Origin: DATGIQ01 sp035295665
Lineage (GTDB): Bacteria > Planctomycetota > Planctomycetia > Gemmatales > Gemmataceae
DNA length: 28,867 nt
Direction of reading: 5' to 3'
Assembly (NCBI GenBank): GCA_035295665.1
Contig: DATGIQ010000601.1
Coordinates: 1-28,867 of the forward strand
The notes under the pieces were generated by a model. That model saw only the letters and a list, made by a program, of their open reading frames with translations, had not been told where the DNA came from and made no database searches. The translations under genes and the position numbers were made by a program. Below, piece by piece: positions 1 to 8,356 of the stretch; the first letter of the stretch is position 1, and each line of letters starts with the position of its first letter.

Positions 1-169
1 CTCCCCTGCGTTTCCGCTGCAACGCGAGTTGGCTTCGATGGAAGCGGCTGCCGGGCCCGGTGCTGTTCCCGGCGCAGCCGCACCCCTGCCGCCGCCCGCA
101 CCGGTTCCACCGCCTCCGGTGCCGGCTCCAGCCCCGGCTCCGGCACCTGCGCCCGCGCAGGCTCCATGA
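1..169 (+). CDS. C-terminal tail of a truncated gene, Pro/Ala-rich
   Basis: An open frame enters from the left edge (first full codon at base 2) and ends at TGA 167-169, giving about 55 residues. The last 40 or so are almost only proline and alanine, with a run of Pro-Ala dipeptides before the stop. Such tails are common at the ends of planctomycete secreted or membrane proteins, but the family cannot be told from this piece. The alternative frames give Arg/His-rich proteins and look like shadows. The stop lies 44 bases from the end of the convergent dehydrogenase gene. The frame choice rests only on composition and a sensible stop, so confidence is moderate. Confidence 0.5.
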   Translation, partial: SPAFPLQRELASMEAAAGPGAVPGAAAPLPPPAPVPPPPVPAPAPAPAPAPAQAP

Positions 170-213
170 GGAGCCCATTCGACACAACGGACTCGTTGGG
201 CATGGGCCAATGC

Positions 214-1470
214 TCACCGGCCCTGTCCGATCTGGTATGCGGTCGGATCGATATGCGGAGCCGTGCCACCGAGCAGTTCGGCGATCAATTTCCCTGTCGC
301 CGGGGCCATCGACAGCCCAAGCATGTTATGCCCGGCCGCCACGAAAACGTTTTCCAGAGTCCCCGCTCGACCAATGATGGGCTTACCGTCGGCTGTCATG
401 GGACGCCAGCCATACCACTCTTCCAGCACCGGTTCGGTGTACGGTTCCTGAAGATAGCAGCGTGCCCCGGCACGCAGCAGTTCCAGCCGGCCGCGGTTCA
501 GCGTCGTATCGTATCCGGCGAATTCCATCATGGAGCCCAAGCGATAGCCCGATTTCATCGGTGTGGCAACCACGCGATGCTCTTCAAAGATCAGAGGGAT
601 GGCGGGACACGTGGTTGGACGTGGCATGGTGATCGAGTAACCCTTGCCCGGCTGGATCGGGATGCGGCAACCCAGCTGACGCTCAAGCAGCGGCGTCCAG
701 GCCCCGGTGGCAATGACGATGGCTTCCGCAGGCAACGTTCCCTTGGCTGTCACCACACCCCGTGCGCGGTTTCCCTGCTGATCCAATCCTTGAAATCCAC
801 ACTGCTCGCGGATGGCCACGCCTCGGCTCTGCAACAAGCTCCGCCACGACGCCAACAATTTATCGGGTCGCAAATGAGCCTCACCGCTGTAGTACCAGCC
901 TCCCGCCAATCCGGATTTGAGCGCCGGCTCTAATTGGACTACCGCCTCGCCATCGTAGCGCACGGCCGACACGCCGAAACCCTCGCGCAGCAGTCGATCC
1001 GTCTCGGCGTAGTGTTCCATTGGCCTGGCGGAGCGGAACACGAACAAGAGCCCGCGCGTTTCCCATTCGGCATCGAGCGGCTCCTTTTCCATGAGTTCCT
1101 GGTAGAGGGACCGCGACGATTGCAACAACGCATGGATGGCCTGGGCTGATTCCATCATATCCTCCGCATTGCACCGCCGCGCAAAGCGGACCAGCCAACT
1201 CCAAAGGCTTAGATCGAGCCGCGGTTTGATGAGGAAGGGCGAATCCTTGCGGAAGAGTGCCTTGAGAGCCATGCCGATGGCCCCCGGTGCGGCCAGGGGC
1301 AAAACATGGCTGGGACAAACCAGGCCGCAGTTGGCATGCGAGCAGCCTTGGCCGAATTCGCCCTGGTCAATCATCTCGACAGACCAGCTGGATTGGGACA
1401 GGTAGTGGGCACAGGCCGTTCCGATCACGCCGCAGCCGACGATGATGACCTTGCCGTGTCCTGCGCTCAT
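214..1470 (-). CDS. FAD-dependent D-amino-acid dehydrogenase, probably D-hydroxyproline dehydrogenase
   Basis: The 418-residue protein is a DAO/DadA-family flavoenzyme. An N-terminal Rossmann dinucleotide-binding motif (GCGVIG, residues 12-17) follows a short beta strand, and the family's C-terminal FAD-contact segment (GWRPMTADGKPIIG, then AAGHNMLGLSMAPATG) is present. Such enzymes oxidise a D-amino acid to its imino acid and pass electrons to a carrier. The start ATG overlaps the stop of the upstream epimerase gene by four bases (ATGA), so the two are very likely translationally coupled. That pairing points to cis-4-hydroxy-D-proline as substrate, which is inferred from context. A ribosome-binding site (AAAGGA) lies about nine bases before the start. 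D-proline or D-alanine remain possible substrates. Confidence 0.85.
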   Translation of the reverse strand: MSAGHGKVIIVGCGVIGTACAHYLSQSSWSVEMIDQGEFGQGCSHANCGLVCPSHVLPLAAPGAIGMALKALFRKDSPFLIKPRLDLSLWSWLVRFARRCNAEDMMESAQAIHALLQSSRSLYQELMEKEPLDAEWETRGLLFVFRSARPMEHYAETDRLLREGFGVSAVRYDGEAVVQLEPALKSGLAGGWYYSGEAHLRPDKLLASWRSLLQSRGVAIREQCGFQGLDQQGNRARGVVTAKGTLPAEAIVIATGAWTPLLERQLGCRIPIQPGKGYSITMPRPTTCPAIPLIFEEHRVVATPMKSGYRLGSMMEFAGYDTTLNRGRLELLRAGARCYLQEPYTEPVLEEWYGWRPMTADGKPIIGRAGTLENVFVAAGHNMLGLSMAPATGKLIAELLGGTAPHIDPTAYQIGQGR

Positions 1471-2414
1471 GGACGAATTCCTTTCTCGAACGGATCACGC
1501 GAGTCCAGCAGGAGCGTGGCCTCTGCCGTAACAAAGGCCTCCCCCTTGATCGTCGGATAGACCCGGCCGTCCACGACGTCGATGGTTCCTTCGAAAACAC
1601 TCCCGACAATGCTCTCTTGCCGCCAAACCTGCCCTGGCGCCAGCTTTCCGTCGGCGTACAGGCAGGCTAATTTGGCACTGGTGCCGGTGCCGCACGGTGA
1701 CCGATCGTACGCCTTACCAGGACAGAGCACAAAGTTTCGGCCATGCACATCCGATCGCGGGGACGGACCAAAGACCTCGATATGATCGATTTCCTGACCA
1801 TCCTTCCCGGTAATTCGTTGCCGTTGGAGAGCTTGCCGAATGGCCCAGGTGAAGTCAGCTAACTTTTCGACGTTCTGAAGAATCAGGGGCTGCGGTGAAT
1901 GGTTGACCAAGAAAAACCAATTTCCACCCCAGGCGATATCGCCCACGACTTGCTCATACCCCGGTACCTCCACCGCGACATCTTTGGCGTACCGGTAGCT
2001 CGGCACATTGCGTACCGAAATGCTACCGGACGGGTCCAAGGATCCGATTACTTCGCCGACGGGTGTGTCGATGCGGTGCTCTCCTGGCTGGATCCTGCCG
2101 AGATAGGCGAGGGTGGCCATCAGACCGATGGTGCCGTGGCCGCACATTCCAAGATAGCCAACGTTGTTGAAAAAAATGATTCCGGCCGTGCACGAAGAGA
2201 CAGCCGGCGGACAAAGCAAGCCGCCAACCAGGATATCCGAGCCGCGCGGCTCGTTGACGACGGCGGACCGCAGCCAGTCGTGTCGGTCTTGCAGAACCCG
2301 GCGGCGCTCGGCAATCGTTCCGCTGCCCAGTTCCGGACCGCCATCAATGACAATCCGGGTCGGTTCTCCCCCAGTGTGTGAGTCCATCACCTGAATGCGT
2401 TGTATCATCGTCAT
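1467..2414 (-). CDS. Proline racemase family, probable 4-hydroxyproline 2-epimerase
   Basis: The 315-residue protein has the full proline racemase fold signature: MDSHTGGEPTR near the N-terminus (residues 10-20), the first catalytic cysteine in MCGHG (Cys91) and the second in SPCGTGTSA (Cys241). Both cysteines are present, which in this family means racemase or epimerase activity; the related trans-3-hydroxyproline dehydratases replace the second one. The downstream flavin dehydrogenase, overlapping by four bases, suggests the pathway: trans-4-hydroxy-L-proline is epimerised to the cis-D form, then oxidised. The later pathway enzymes (deaminase and semialdehyde dehydrogenase) are not in the window. 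An in-frame ATG two codons inside is an alternative start. The gene is divergent from the sigma-factor gene and shares a 157-base intergenic region with it. Confidence 0.88.
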   Translation of the reverse strand: MTMIQRIQVMDSHTGGEPTRIVIDGGPELGSGTIAERRRVLQDRHDWLRSAVVNEPRGSDILVGGLLCPPAVSSCTAGIIFFNNVGYLGMCGHGTIGLMATLAYLGRIQPGEHRIDTPVGEVIGSLDPSGSISVRNVPSYRYAKDVAVEVPGYEQVVGDIAWGGNWFFLVNHSPQPLILQNVEKLADFTWAIRQALQRQRITGKDGQEIDHIEVFGPSPRSDVHGRNFVLCPGKAYDRSPCGTGTSAKLACLYADGKLAPGQVWRQESIVGSVFEGTIDVVDGRVYPTIKGEAFVTAEATLLLDSRDPFEKGIRP

Positions 2415-2461
2415 GCCCTTCGGGAATTCAAGCGGGGTGAGATCCCTTGGACCACACTAGC

Positions 2462-2486
2462 GGGTCTGCCGTTTTCGGACAGACTC
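2462..2486. promoter_or_regulatory. Hairpin in the divergent intergenic region
   Basis: Bases 2462-2471 and 2476-2486 form a stem of about ten pairs (one G-T) closed by a TTTT loop, with one bulged A. It sits between the divergent epimerase and sigma-factor genes, so it falls in a 5' leader or promoter zone and not at a gene end. A run of five T, three C and six A follows at 2494-2507. It could be an operator or a leader structure. No clear -10/-35 pair was found around it. Confidence 0.25.
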
Positions 2487-2571
2487 CCCCGAATTTTTCC
2501 CAAAAAACTAGACGCGCATCCCCCCGAGAGACACTAATAGGGAAAGACCCATTTTTCAGAGGCTGACCACC

Positions 2572-5505
2572 ATGCCACACGGACAATTGGACTGTGTAAT
2601 GGGCCACCTGCGACGGGTGGCAGGTTTGTCCGCAGCACAGCGGCGGACCGATGCCGAGCTTCTCGAACAGTACGTCGCCACCAGGGACGAGGATGCGTTT
2701 GGCGCCCTGGTTCGCCGGTATGGCCGGCTCGTGCGCTCGGTGTGCCGGCATGTACTACACCACGAACAGGACATCGACGATGCCTTCCAGGTCACGTTCC
2801 TGGTCTTTGCTACCAAAGCCGCCTCCATCCGAAGCACGACCTCGGTGGCGAGCTGGCTGTATGGAGTTGCTTACAGGACCGCCATGAATGCCAAAAGAGT
2901 CCGACGTCGCCGCAGTGAAGAACTGCGGGAAGTCGAGGGGAGCACCACGCAGCAACCCGTCATGGAAGCCGCGCTACGGGAACTCCAGTCCATCCTGGAC
3001 CATGAAGTTCATCGTCTTCCCGAAAGGTGCCGGGCCCCCTTCGTGCTCTGCTGCCTGGAAGGGAAGAGTCGAGCCGAGGCCGCGGCTCAACTGGGCTGGA
3101 AAGAGGGCACCGTGTCGAGCCGTCTGGCAGAGGCCCGGAAAATCCTCCACCGACGGCTGGTCCGGCGCGGTGTGGTGTTTTCGGCCGCGTTGTGTGCCGC
3201 CGAGTCGGCCCGGGTCGCCGCGTCCGCAGCGGTGTCTCCCGCACTGGTCCGGGCCACCATCAAGAACGCCAGATTGTTTGTGGCCAGCAAGAAACTCGCG
3301 GCCGATGTCGCTTCCGCCGAGGTCGCCAGCTTGGCCAAAGGAGTCTTATCCAGTATGTCCATGACCCCGCTCAAAATCGCCACGGTCGTGCTGTTCACGG
3401 TAAGCTCCCTGGCCGGTGCATGCGTGCTCACCGGCCAAGTGCTTGCTGGCAAGTCTCCCGCTCAACAGGAAGCCTCCCCGTTGCCTGCTCCGCAGCGCAG
3501 CCAATCCACGGTAGCTCTTCCAGGGAAGACCAATCCGGCAACCACGGGTGCAAACGAAAGCGACGAAAAAACTGTGATCTTTAGTGGCCATGTGCTCGAC
3601 CCCGAGGGCCGGGCAGTGGTAGACGCTAAGCTTGTTTTTGTTTACTCCTCGGTAGAGCGAGTCCCGGAAAGGGTCTGGGCCACGACCAGCGCGGACGGGG
3701 CATTTCGTTTTTCGGTATCGAAGAAGATTGAGGAGGCGGCTCTGCGAGGGAACCCTTGGGATCATACCTACGTTGTTGCGGTCGCCCAAGGATATGGCTT
3801 CGCCTGGGCACAGGCCCGTCCCGATCAGCCGAGTGAGTTGGCGCTGCACCTTGTCAAGGACGACGTGCCGATCCAAGGGCGCGTTCTCGATCTCCAGGGT
3901 AAGCCGGTCGCGAACGCCACGGTCCGGATGGAAGACACGCTGTACGTGCCTACCACGGCCACACTGGATTCTTGGTTGGAAGCGCTCAGGACCAAGAAGC
4001 AAAACCCGAACCGCATGGACGATGCCGTTTTCACCAGCTTGCATAGCCCGGCCTTTGCTACTTTGTTTCCGCCGGTGAAGACTGGAGCTGATGGCCGGTT
4101 TCGCATCCAAGGAATCGGACCGGACCGCGTCGTGAGTCTCATTGTGGAAGGCCCGGAGATTGCCACCCAGCAGGTCAAGGCAATCACACGACGGGTGGAC
4201 AAGATTCAGCTGTCGTCGCCGCTTGGAGGCAACGTAACCTACTCGGGTGCAACCGTTGACGTTGTGGCGGCACCGACGCAGGTCCTTATCGGGGTGGTCC
4301 GCGATAAGGACTCCGGTAAGCCCCTTGCCGGTGTAACCGTGCGCAGCCAGCGGTTGGGCGGCGCCTATGACCTCAACGGCCTGGTCCGAACGACGACCGA
4401 CGAGGACGGACGTTACCGGCTCGTGGGCCTTCCCAAGCGGTCCGGCAATGCGATCATTGCCGAAGCCTTCGGCCACCTTCCCCGTGCGAGCGACCTCCCC
4501 TATCTTGCGGTAATCAAGCGCATCGAGCCGGCACCAGGCCTTGAGCCGGTTCACCTCGATCTGGGATTGAAGCGTGGCGTCTGGGTTACGGGACGGGTTT
4601 TGGACAAGGAGACCGGCAAGGGCGTGCAAGCAGGGTTCGATTATTTCTGTTTCCTGGACCACCCGCTCGCGGCCGAGCTGCCGCAGCTGGGTCATGTACC
4701 GGCGGACTGGACACAGAAGGACGGGACGTTCCGGCTCGTGGCCTTGCCGGGTCGAGGGGTGATCGGTGTGCGTGCTCATGAGGACAAATACCGCATGGCC
4801 ATGGGCGCTGGGCAGTTCAAGGATAAGCTGGACAAGGGCGGCCAGCTCCTCGGAACAGCGCATTACTCTCTCTATCCGGGGAACTTTCACACGCTTGTCG
4901 AGGTTACGCCCAAGCCTGAAGACCGATCGGTCACCTGCGACATCGTCCTCGAACCCGGCGCCAGACTCAAGGGAACAGTCGTCGACCCCGACGGCAAGCC
5001 AATCTCTGGCGTCCGCGCGGCGGGCCTGCGCGCGATGGCGTACTGGGAGCACGACCCATTGAAGGATGCCAAGTTCACGCTGATGAGTTTGAGTCCGAAT
5101 GAACCCCGCTTGCTCCAGATGGTCCACGAAGCCAAGAAACTCGCTGGCTGGCTGTTGGTCCGCGGCGACGAGCAAGCCCCGGTGCGCGTCCCTCTTCAAC
5201 CGTGGGGAACGCTCACCGGCAGGCTCTTGTCACCCGACGGTCAACCGGTGACGAATGTTTCAATCCATTCTGGTTCCCGGGTTCGTCCGGACGGTGCCCC
5301 GGCAGGCTCCTTCCCGCAAAAGATCGATGTGGACAAGAATGGCCGGTTCCGGATCGAAGGCCTTGCGGCCGGGCTGGTCTACAACTTGGTGGTCGGCAAG
5401 GGGGGCTCTCGCGTGGCCATCGGGAACGAGAAAACTGTGGACCTCACGATCCGACCCGGCGAAACCAAACACTTGGGTGATCTGGAAGTGAAGTGGATGG
5501 ATTAA
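2572..5505 (+). CDS. ECF sigma factor fused to a transmembrane helix and six carboxypeptidase-regulatory-like repeats
   Basis: A 977-residue fusion. Residues about 28-112 match sigma region 2 (DIDDAFQVTFLVFA, then the WLYGVAYR segment). Residues about 144-195 match region 4 with its helix-turn-helix (SRAEAAAQLGWKEGTVSSRL). An Ala-rich linker (200-262) leads to one hydrophobic helix at about 268-290. The rest is a chain of beta-sandwich repeats with the 'G.V.D..GkPl.gv.V' pattern starting near residues 336, 432, 571, 671, 798 and 880. Planctomycetes are known to carry ECF factors with long C-terminal extensions. The inferred topology is sigma part in the cytoplasm, repeats outside. No separate anti-sigma gene is adjacent, so the membrane tether may do that job. 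The DUF1800 gene starts 17 bases after the stop. A GAGG ribosome-binding site precedes the ATG by about nine bases. Confidence 0.88.
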   Translation: MPHGQLDCVMGHLRRVAGLSAAQRRTDAELLEQYVATRDEDAFGALVRRYGRLVRSVCRHVLHHEQDIDDAFQVTFLVFATKAASIRSTTSVASWLYGVAYRTAMNAKRVRRRRSEELREVEGSTTQQPVMEAALRELQSILDHEVHRLPERCRAPFVLCCLEGKSRAEAAAQLGWKEGTVSSRLAEARKILHRRLVRRGVVFSAALCAAESARVAASAAVSPALVRATIKNARLFVASKKLAADVASAEVASLAKGVLSSMSMTPLKIATVVLFTVSSLAGACVLTGQVLAGKSPAQQEASPLPAPQRSQSTVALPGKTNPATTGANESDEKTVIFSGHVLDPEGRAVVDAKLVFVYSSVERVPERVWATTSADGAFRFSVSKKIEEAALRGNPWDHTYVVAVAQGYGFAWAQARPDQPSELALHLVKDDVPIQGRVLDLQGKPVANATVRMEDTLYVPTTATLDSWLEALRTKKQNPNRMDDAVFTSLHSPAFATLFPPVKTGADGRFRIQGIGPDRVVSLIVEGPEIATQQVKAITRRVDKIQLSSPLGGNVTYSGATVDVVAAPTQVLIGVVRDKDSGKPLAGVTVRSQRLGGAYDLNGLVRTTTDEDGRYRLVGLPKRSGNAIIAEAFGHLPRASDLPYLAVIKRIEPAPGLEPVHLDLGLKRGVWVTGRVLDKETGKGVQAGFDYFCFLDHPLAAELPQLGHVPADWTQKDGTFRLVALPGRGVIGVRAHEDKYRMAMGAGQFKDKLDKGGQLLGTAHYSLYPGNFHTLVEVTPKPEDRSVTCDIVLEPGARLKGTVVDPDGKPISGVRAAGLRAMAYWEHDPLKDAKFTLMSLSPNEPRLLQMVHEAKKLAGWLLVRGDEQAPVRVPLQPWGTLTGRLLSPDGQPVTNVSIHSGSRVRPDGAPAGSFPQKIDVDKNGRFRIEGLAAGLVYNLVVGKGGSRVAIGNEKTVDLTIRPGETKHLGDLEVKWMD

Positions 5506-5522
5506 CCGGGAGCGAGCCACCA

Positions 5523-6890
5523 ATGGAATCACCAGCGAGAATCGGTCCATCGGGAGCTGTCGGCACTTGGGCCGTTTATGTGCCGAGCGCATCGGCGCCC
5601 TGGAACCTCCGCCGCGTGGTCCACCTGCACCGCCGGGCTGGCTTTGCGGCGACGTGGAACGAAATCCAGCGTGACCTGAGGGACGGGCCCCAGGCCAGTG
5701 TGGATCGCGTCCTCGCCGGCAGGGCCTCCAGCGCTGGCGTGCCGGAGGAGTTCCAGAGCACCGCAGACCTGCTGGGCGAGACCGCAGTTGCCTCCGGTGA
5801 TCCGGCACGACTCAAGGCGTGGTGGATCTACCGGATGCTGTTCGGGCCGGACCCGCTGACCGAACGGCTGGCCCTCCTGTGGCACAACCACTTCGCCACC
5901 AGCAATCTCAAAGTCGAGAACCTCGGCCTCATGCGGCGACAAAATGAACTGTTCCGCAACCTCGGCCGCGGTTTGTTTGGGGATCTGCTGAACGCCGTGG
6001 TTCACGACCCGGCCATGTTGATTTGGCTGGATGCTCCGAGCAATCGTAAGGGCCATCCCAACGAAAACCTGGCGCGCGAGCTGATGGAGCTGTTTAGCAT
6101 GGGCATCGGCCATTATACCGAGCACGATGTCCAAGAAGCCGCCCGCGCCCTCACCGGTTGGAGTCTGGAGGAGGAGCTTTTTGCCGAAGTCCCGGTCCGC
6201 CACGATCCAGGCCAAAAGACGATCCTTGGCCACACCGGTCCCTGGAAGGGCGATGATCTGGTGCGGATGGTTCTGGAGCATCCAGCGACCGCACACCGCC
6301 TGACCGGGCGGATCTGCGAACTGTTCTTGAGCGAGCCGATGCTCTCGACCGCTGATACCCGTGCCCTTGCGGATGGCCTGCGCGCGCGCAACCTTGATAT
6401 CGGCTGGGCCGTGGAGACAGTTCTCCGGTCGCAGAATTTCTTCGCGGACCGCAATCTGGGCAACCGCGTGATGAGCCCGGTGCAGTACATCATCGGCGCG
6501 GCTCGCGCTCTGGAATTGTTTGAGCCGCCGTCAAGCACGCTCGTACTGGCCGAGTGGTGCAGCCAACTAGGCCAAGATCTGTTCTATCCACCCAACGTCG
6601 GCGGCTGGCCGGGAGGCCGATCCTGGTTGACCACGCGCGCGGTCATCGGCCGGGCCAATTATGCCGCGGCTCTGGTGGAGGGGAAGCGTGTCGGCCGTCC
6701 GGGTCCGATGAAAGTGCTTGCCTTGGCCGAGCGCTACGGGGAGCAGGACCTTGTTGCCTTCTTTACCCGCCTGTTGCTCGGAACCGACCCAACACCGGCG
6801 CTGCGCACTCGGTTGGAGACGGACACGGCGGACGCCGGCCGGCGAGCTGTGGCCCGGATCTTGGCCATGCCGGAAGCGCACCTGATCTGA
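5523..6890 (+). CDS. DUF1800 family protein
   Basis: The protein has 455 residues from the ATG at 5523, which follows a GGGAGCGAG ribosome-binding stretch. An in-frame ATG at 5493 would overlap the sigma gene and is less likely. DUF1800 hallmarks are present: WHNHF near residue 120, RELMELFSMGIGHYT followed by VQEAARALTGWS near 184-215, and FYPPNVGGWPGG near 353. The biochemical role of the family is not known to me. It is nearly always encoded next to a DUF1501 gene, as here, and is abundant in planctomycetes. No clear signal peptide is seen at the chosen start, although the DUF1501 partner has a Tat signal. The position straight after the membrane-bound sigma gene suggests a shared transcript. 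Confidence 0.9.
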   Translation: MESPARIGPSGAVGTWAVYVPSASAPWNLRRVVHLHRRAGFAATWNEIQRDLRDGPQASVDRVLAGRASSAGVPEEFQSTADLLGETAVASGDPARLKAWWIYRMLFGPDPLTERLALLWHNHFATSNLKVENLGLMRRQNELFRNLGRGLFGDLLNAVVHDPAMLIWLDAPSNRKGHPNENLARELMELFSMGIGHYTEHDVQEAARALTGWSLEEELFAEVPVRHDPGQKTILGHTGPWKGDDLVRMVLEHPATAHRLTGRICELFLSEPMLSTADTRALADGLRARNLDIGWAVETVLRSQNFFADRNLGNRVMSPVQYIIGAARALELFEPPSSTLVLAEWCSQLGQDLFYPPNVGGWPGGRSWLTTRAVIGRANYAAALVEGKRVGRPGPMKVLALAERYGEQDLVAFFTRLLLGTDPTPALRTRLETDTADAGRRAVARILAMPEAHLI

Positions 6891-6913
6891 CCGTTTCACC
6901 TGGGGAGACGTTC

Positions 6914-8101
6914 ATGGTTACCCGACGCGATTTCTTGAAGCACTCGTCCCTGCTCGCTCTGGCCCCAACCATTCCGGGTTTCCTGGCCCGAACCGCCCAT
7001 GCCGCTGCCCCGCAGCGCGACCGTCGAATCCTGGTGGTTCTCGAACTAAACGGCGGCAACGATGGCATCAACACCGTCGTGCCGTTCGCCGATGAAGGGT
7101 ATGCCAAGCACCGGAAGACGCTGCGTCTGCCGAAGGACCGGTTGATCAAGGTGAACGATGAGATCGGCCTACACCCGTCGCTCGGCAATTTCGGCAAGTT
7201 CCTGGAGGCAGGACAGCTTGCGATTATCCAGGGCGTCGGCTACCCGAACCCGAGCCGCTCGCACTTCCAGAGCATGGCCACCTGGCACACGGCCCGCCTC
7301 GATCCGGAGGAACACAAAGGCCCGGGCTGGCTCGGACGCGGTCTCGACGCGCCCGGCCGGCGCAGCTCGGCCTTGTTGGTAGGTTCCGGCCCGCCGCCCG
7401 TGGCCATCCGGGGCCGGCGCTGCAGCGCCGCGGCCATCGATCGGCTCGAAGATTTCGCCCTTGACTCGGGAATCGATCCGCGCAAGGCCTTGGCAGAGGG
7501 CGAGCCGGCCGACGAGATGGCCGCGTTTGTTCAACGGAGCATGCTGGACGCCTATACCACAGCCGATCGCCTGCAACGGCTCGCGGCGATTCCGGACAGC
7601 AGCCGGTACCCACAAAGCGGCCTCGCCGCACGGCTGCGGATCATCGCGCAGCTGCTGAAGGGGGGATTGGATACGCGCATTTTCTACACGCTTCAGCCCG
7701 GCTATGACACCCATAGAGCGCAGCTGGCTCCGCACAGCAATCTGCTATTTGAGCTGTCGGCCGCTCTGAAAGCCTTTCTGGACGACCTGGCGGCCGCTCA
7801 GCTGGCCGACCGCGTCGTGGTGTTGCTCTTCAGCGAGTTTGGCCGCGCAGTCCGAGAGAACAGCTCGGGCGGTACCGATCATGGCACCGCCGGCCCAGTC
7901 TTCCTTGCCGGAGCCAATCTCCGCGGCGGAATTGTGGGCGGAACTCCAAGCTTGCTTGATCTGGACCCCAACCACGGCGACTTGCGGCGCACGCTCGATT
8001 TCCGGCAGGTCTACGCCACGGTACTCGAGGATTGGCTAGGGCTGCCGGCCCATGCCGCGCTGGGCGGGTCCTTCGAACACCTCCCGGTGTTCCAAAGCTG
8101 A
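6914..8101 (+). CDS. DUF1501 family protein, Tat-exported
   Basis: A 395-residue protein. It begins with a twin-arginine signal (RRDFLK at residues 4-9, a hydrophobic stretch, then an AHA-type cleavage site near residue 34), so export in a folded state is expected. Family motifs follow: LNGGNDGINTVVP near residue 45 and GGTDHGTAGPVF near residue 319, the latter preceded by FGR. The fold is thought to resemble alkaline-phosphatase/sulfatase-like enzymes; no substrate is established that I know of. The start at 6914 is chosen for its GGGGAG ribosome-binding site and the signal peptide; the open frame upstream to 6554 overlaps the DUF1800 gene and is not coding. It lies 23 bases after the DUF1800 stop, so the two are probably cotranscribed. 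Confidence 0.92.
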   Translation: MVTRRDFLKHSSLLALAPTIPGFLARTAHAAAPQRDRRILVVLELNGGNDGINTVVPFADEGYAKHRKTLRLPKDRLIKVNDEIGLHPSLGNFGKFLEAGQLAIIQGVGYPNPSRSHFQSMATWHTARLDPEEHKGPGWLGRGLDAPGRRSSALLVGSGPPPVAIRGRRCSAAAIDRLEDFALDSGIDPRKALAEGEPADEMAAFVQRSMLDAYTTADRLQRLAAIPDSSRYPQSGLAARLRIIAQLLKGGLDTRIFYTLQPGYDTHRAQLAPHSNLLFELSAALKAFLDDLAAAQLADRVVVLLFSEFGRAVRENSSGGTDHGTAGPVFLAGANLRGGIVGGTPSLLDLDPNHGDLRRTLDFRQVYATVLEDWLGLPAHAALGGSFEHLPVFQS

Positions 8102-8356
8102 GCCCATTCGATTTTCGTTACCCTATCCGATCAAGTCCCATTCCGGCTGGATGAACCCAGCCCGGTATTGCCGCTACAGGTTATTCTTCTTGTCAATTCA
8201 AAGGAGAGCCAGTCATCCGGCGCCATTTTCCTCAGAATACACTTTTCCTTCCGCTTCTTCCTTGTGGTACCATGAAAGGTGCCGACGGCACAACCAACGC
8301 AAGACGGGGGTGACACCGATTGCTCCTTTCCCTTTCGAGTGAAGCGGGGGCTTCCG

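Noticed and set aside
3346..5199. 617-residue open frame on the minus strand inside the first sigma fusion
   Set aside because: It mirrors a well-supported plus-strand gene in GC-rich DNA, shows no family motif and has no sensible start region.
6554..6913. Upstream extension of the DUF1501 frame
   Set aside because: It overlaps the DUF1800 gene in another frame; the Tat signal and ribosome-binding site put the true start at 6914.
8279..8356. N-terminal extension of GlgC from the GTG at 8279
   Set aside because: The extra 26 residues match nothing in the family, and ATG 8357 has a good ribosome-binding site.
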